From the NCBI GenBank assembly GCA_019245255.1, contig JAFARV010000270.1, positions 1 to 6,173 of the forward strand: a stretch of 6,173 nucleotides of DNA. Direction: 5' to 3'. The DNA comes from Acidobacteriaceae bacterium. Its GTDB lineage: Bacteria > Acidobacteriota > Terriglobia > Bryobacterales > Bryobacteraceae. A program made the translations under genes and the position numbers. Below the pieces are notes generated by a model that saw nothing but the letters and a program-made list of their open reading frames with translations, ran no database searches and was not told the DNA's origin. Shown piece by piece: positions 5,895 through 6,173 of this stretch. Each line of letters starts with the position of its first letter. Position 1 is the stretch's first letter.

Positions 5895-6173
5895 ATGCGT
5901 TTACGTCCCTTTATCGCAGGCGCCGCTCTCTATGTTGCGATTGTCGCGGCGGTGCTCGTCGCCGTCGGGAAGCGAACCGGCTTCCAGCAAATCTACTGTC
6001 TCGATGACACGTACATTCACCTCGCAATTGTTAAGAACCTGTTACTGGCCGGCACCTTCGGCGTGATACCGCATCATTTTGCTGCACTGTCCTCATCCGT
6101 GATATGGCCGTTTGCGCTTGCGGCTTTCTCTGCCATCGCAGGGATCCACAGCGTCATTCCGTTCGTGGCAGAT
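5895..6173 (+). CDS. Polytopic membrane protein, probable GT-C-type glycosyltransferase, 3' truncated by window edge
   Basis: The frame from the ATG at 5895 runs open to the window end, giving 93 residues. MRLRPF with two arginines precedes a hydrophobic helix (about residues 6-25). A loop containing YCLDDTYIHLAIVKNLL (34-50) follows, then more hydrophobic stretches (about 51-60 and 68-84). An acidic pair such as DD just after the first membrane helix, followed by a Y-x-H/x-F helix and a 'G..P' plus serine-rich SSSVIWP segment, is the usual opening of GT-C glycosyltransferases (mannosyltransferase/ArnT-like), which use polyprenyl-phosphate sugars. This is recognition by pattern from a partial sequence; another multi-pass membrane family remains possible. 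No clear Shine-Dalgarno precedes the ATG, and a GTG at 5868 is an alternative start. The same strand as cysK and a 69-base gap allow, but do not show, cotranscription. Confidence 0.65.
   Translation, partial: MRLRPFIAGAALYVAIVAAVLVAVGKRTGFQQIYCLDDTYIHLAIVKNLLLAGTFGVIPHHFAALSSSVIWPFALAAFSAIAGIHSVIPFVAD

Noticed and set aside
1..6173. Search for CRISPR arrays, insertion sequences, attachment sites, tRNA or rRNA genes and defence modules
   Set aside because: No regularly spaced repeats, transposase frames, long terminal inverted repeats, tRNA-like cloverleaf or known defence motifs were seen on either strand.

Overview
The window looks like chromosomal DNA from a moderately GC-rich Gram-negative bacterium, most probably an acidobacterium (Solibacter/Bryobacter-like). 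This is inferred from a remnant of an Oar-like, TonB-dependent-receptor-type outer-membrane protein of the kind that is very abundant in that phylum, from a secreted TPR protein, and from a metallo-beta-lactamase-fold protein with a C-terminal beta-sandwich. No marker gene for taxonomy is present, so this is a guess from protein style.

Layout. Positions 3-791 (+) hold the C-terminal 262 residues of a metallo-beta-lactamase-fold hydrolase cut by the left edge. Facing it on the minus strand (830 to about 1959) is a decayed gene: the last ~375 residues of an Oar-like outer-membrane receptor, lacking its N-terminal two thirds and carrying a frameshift near 1409. Its upstream end runs directly into, and overlaps, the 3' end of a signal-peptide-bearing TPR gene (1947-2681, -). 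The TPR gene follows glmM (2735-4090, -), phosphoglucosamine mutase of the UDP-GlcNAc pathway, by 53 bases, so the two are probably cotranscribed. A 250-base divergent region then separates glmM from a plus-strand pair: an Rrf2-family regulator (4420-4860) and cysK, O-acetylserine sulfhydrylase (4872-5825), only 11 bases apart. The right end (5895-6173, +) is the start of a polytopic membrane protein resembling GT-C glycosyltransferases.

How the genes work together. Rrf2 plus cysK is a compact cysteine-biosynthesis module. The regulator has one cysteine, so it is unlikely to be an IscR-type Fe-S sensor. Its linkage to CysK and its C-terminal isoleucine recall CymR-like control, in which CysK itself is a partner of the regulator. 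The leader in front of rrf2 can fold into several perfect stems, some mutually exclusive, and is the part of the window most worth testing as an unrecognised regulatory RNA. glmM is ordinary housekeeping. The TPR/receptor junction looks like a deletion scar.

I found no CRISPR array, insertion sequence, tRNA, rRNA, phage module or defence system. glmM and cysK both appear to start at TTG codons with good Shine-Dalgarno sequences.
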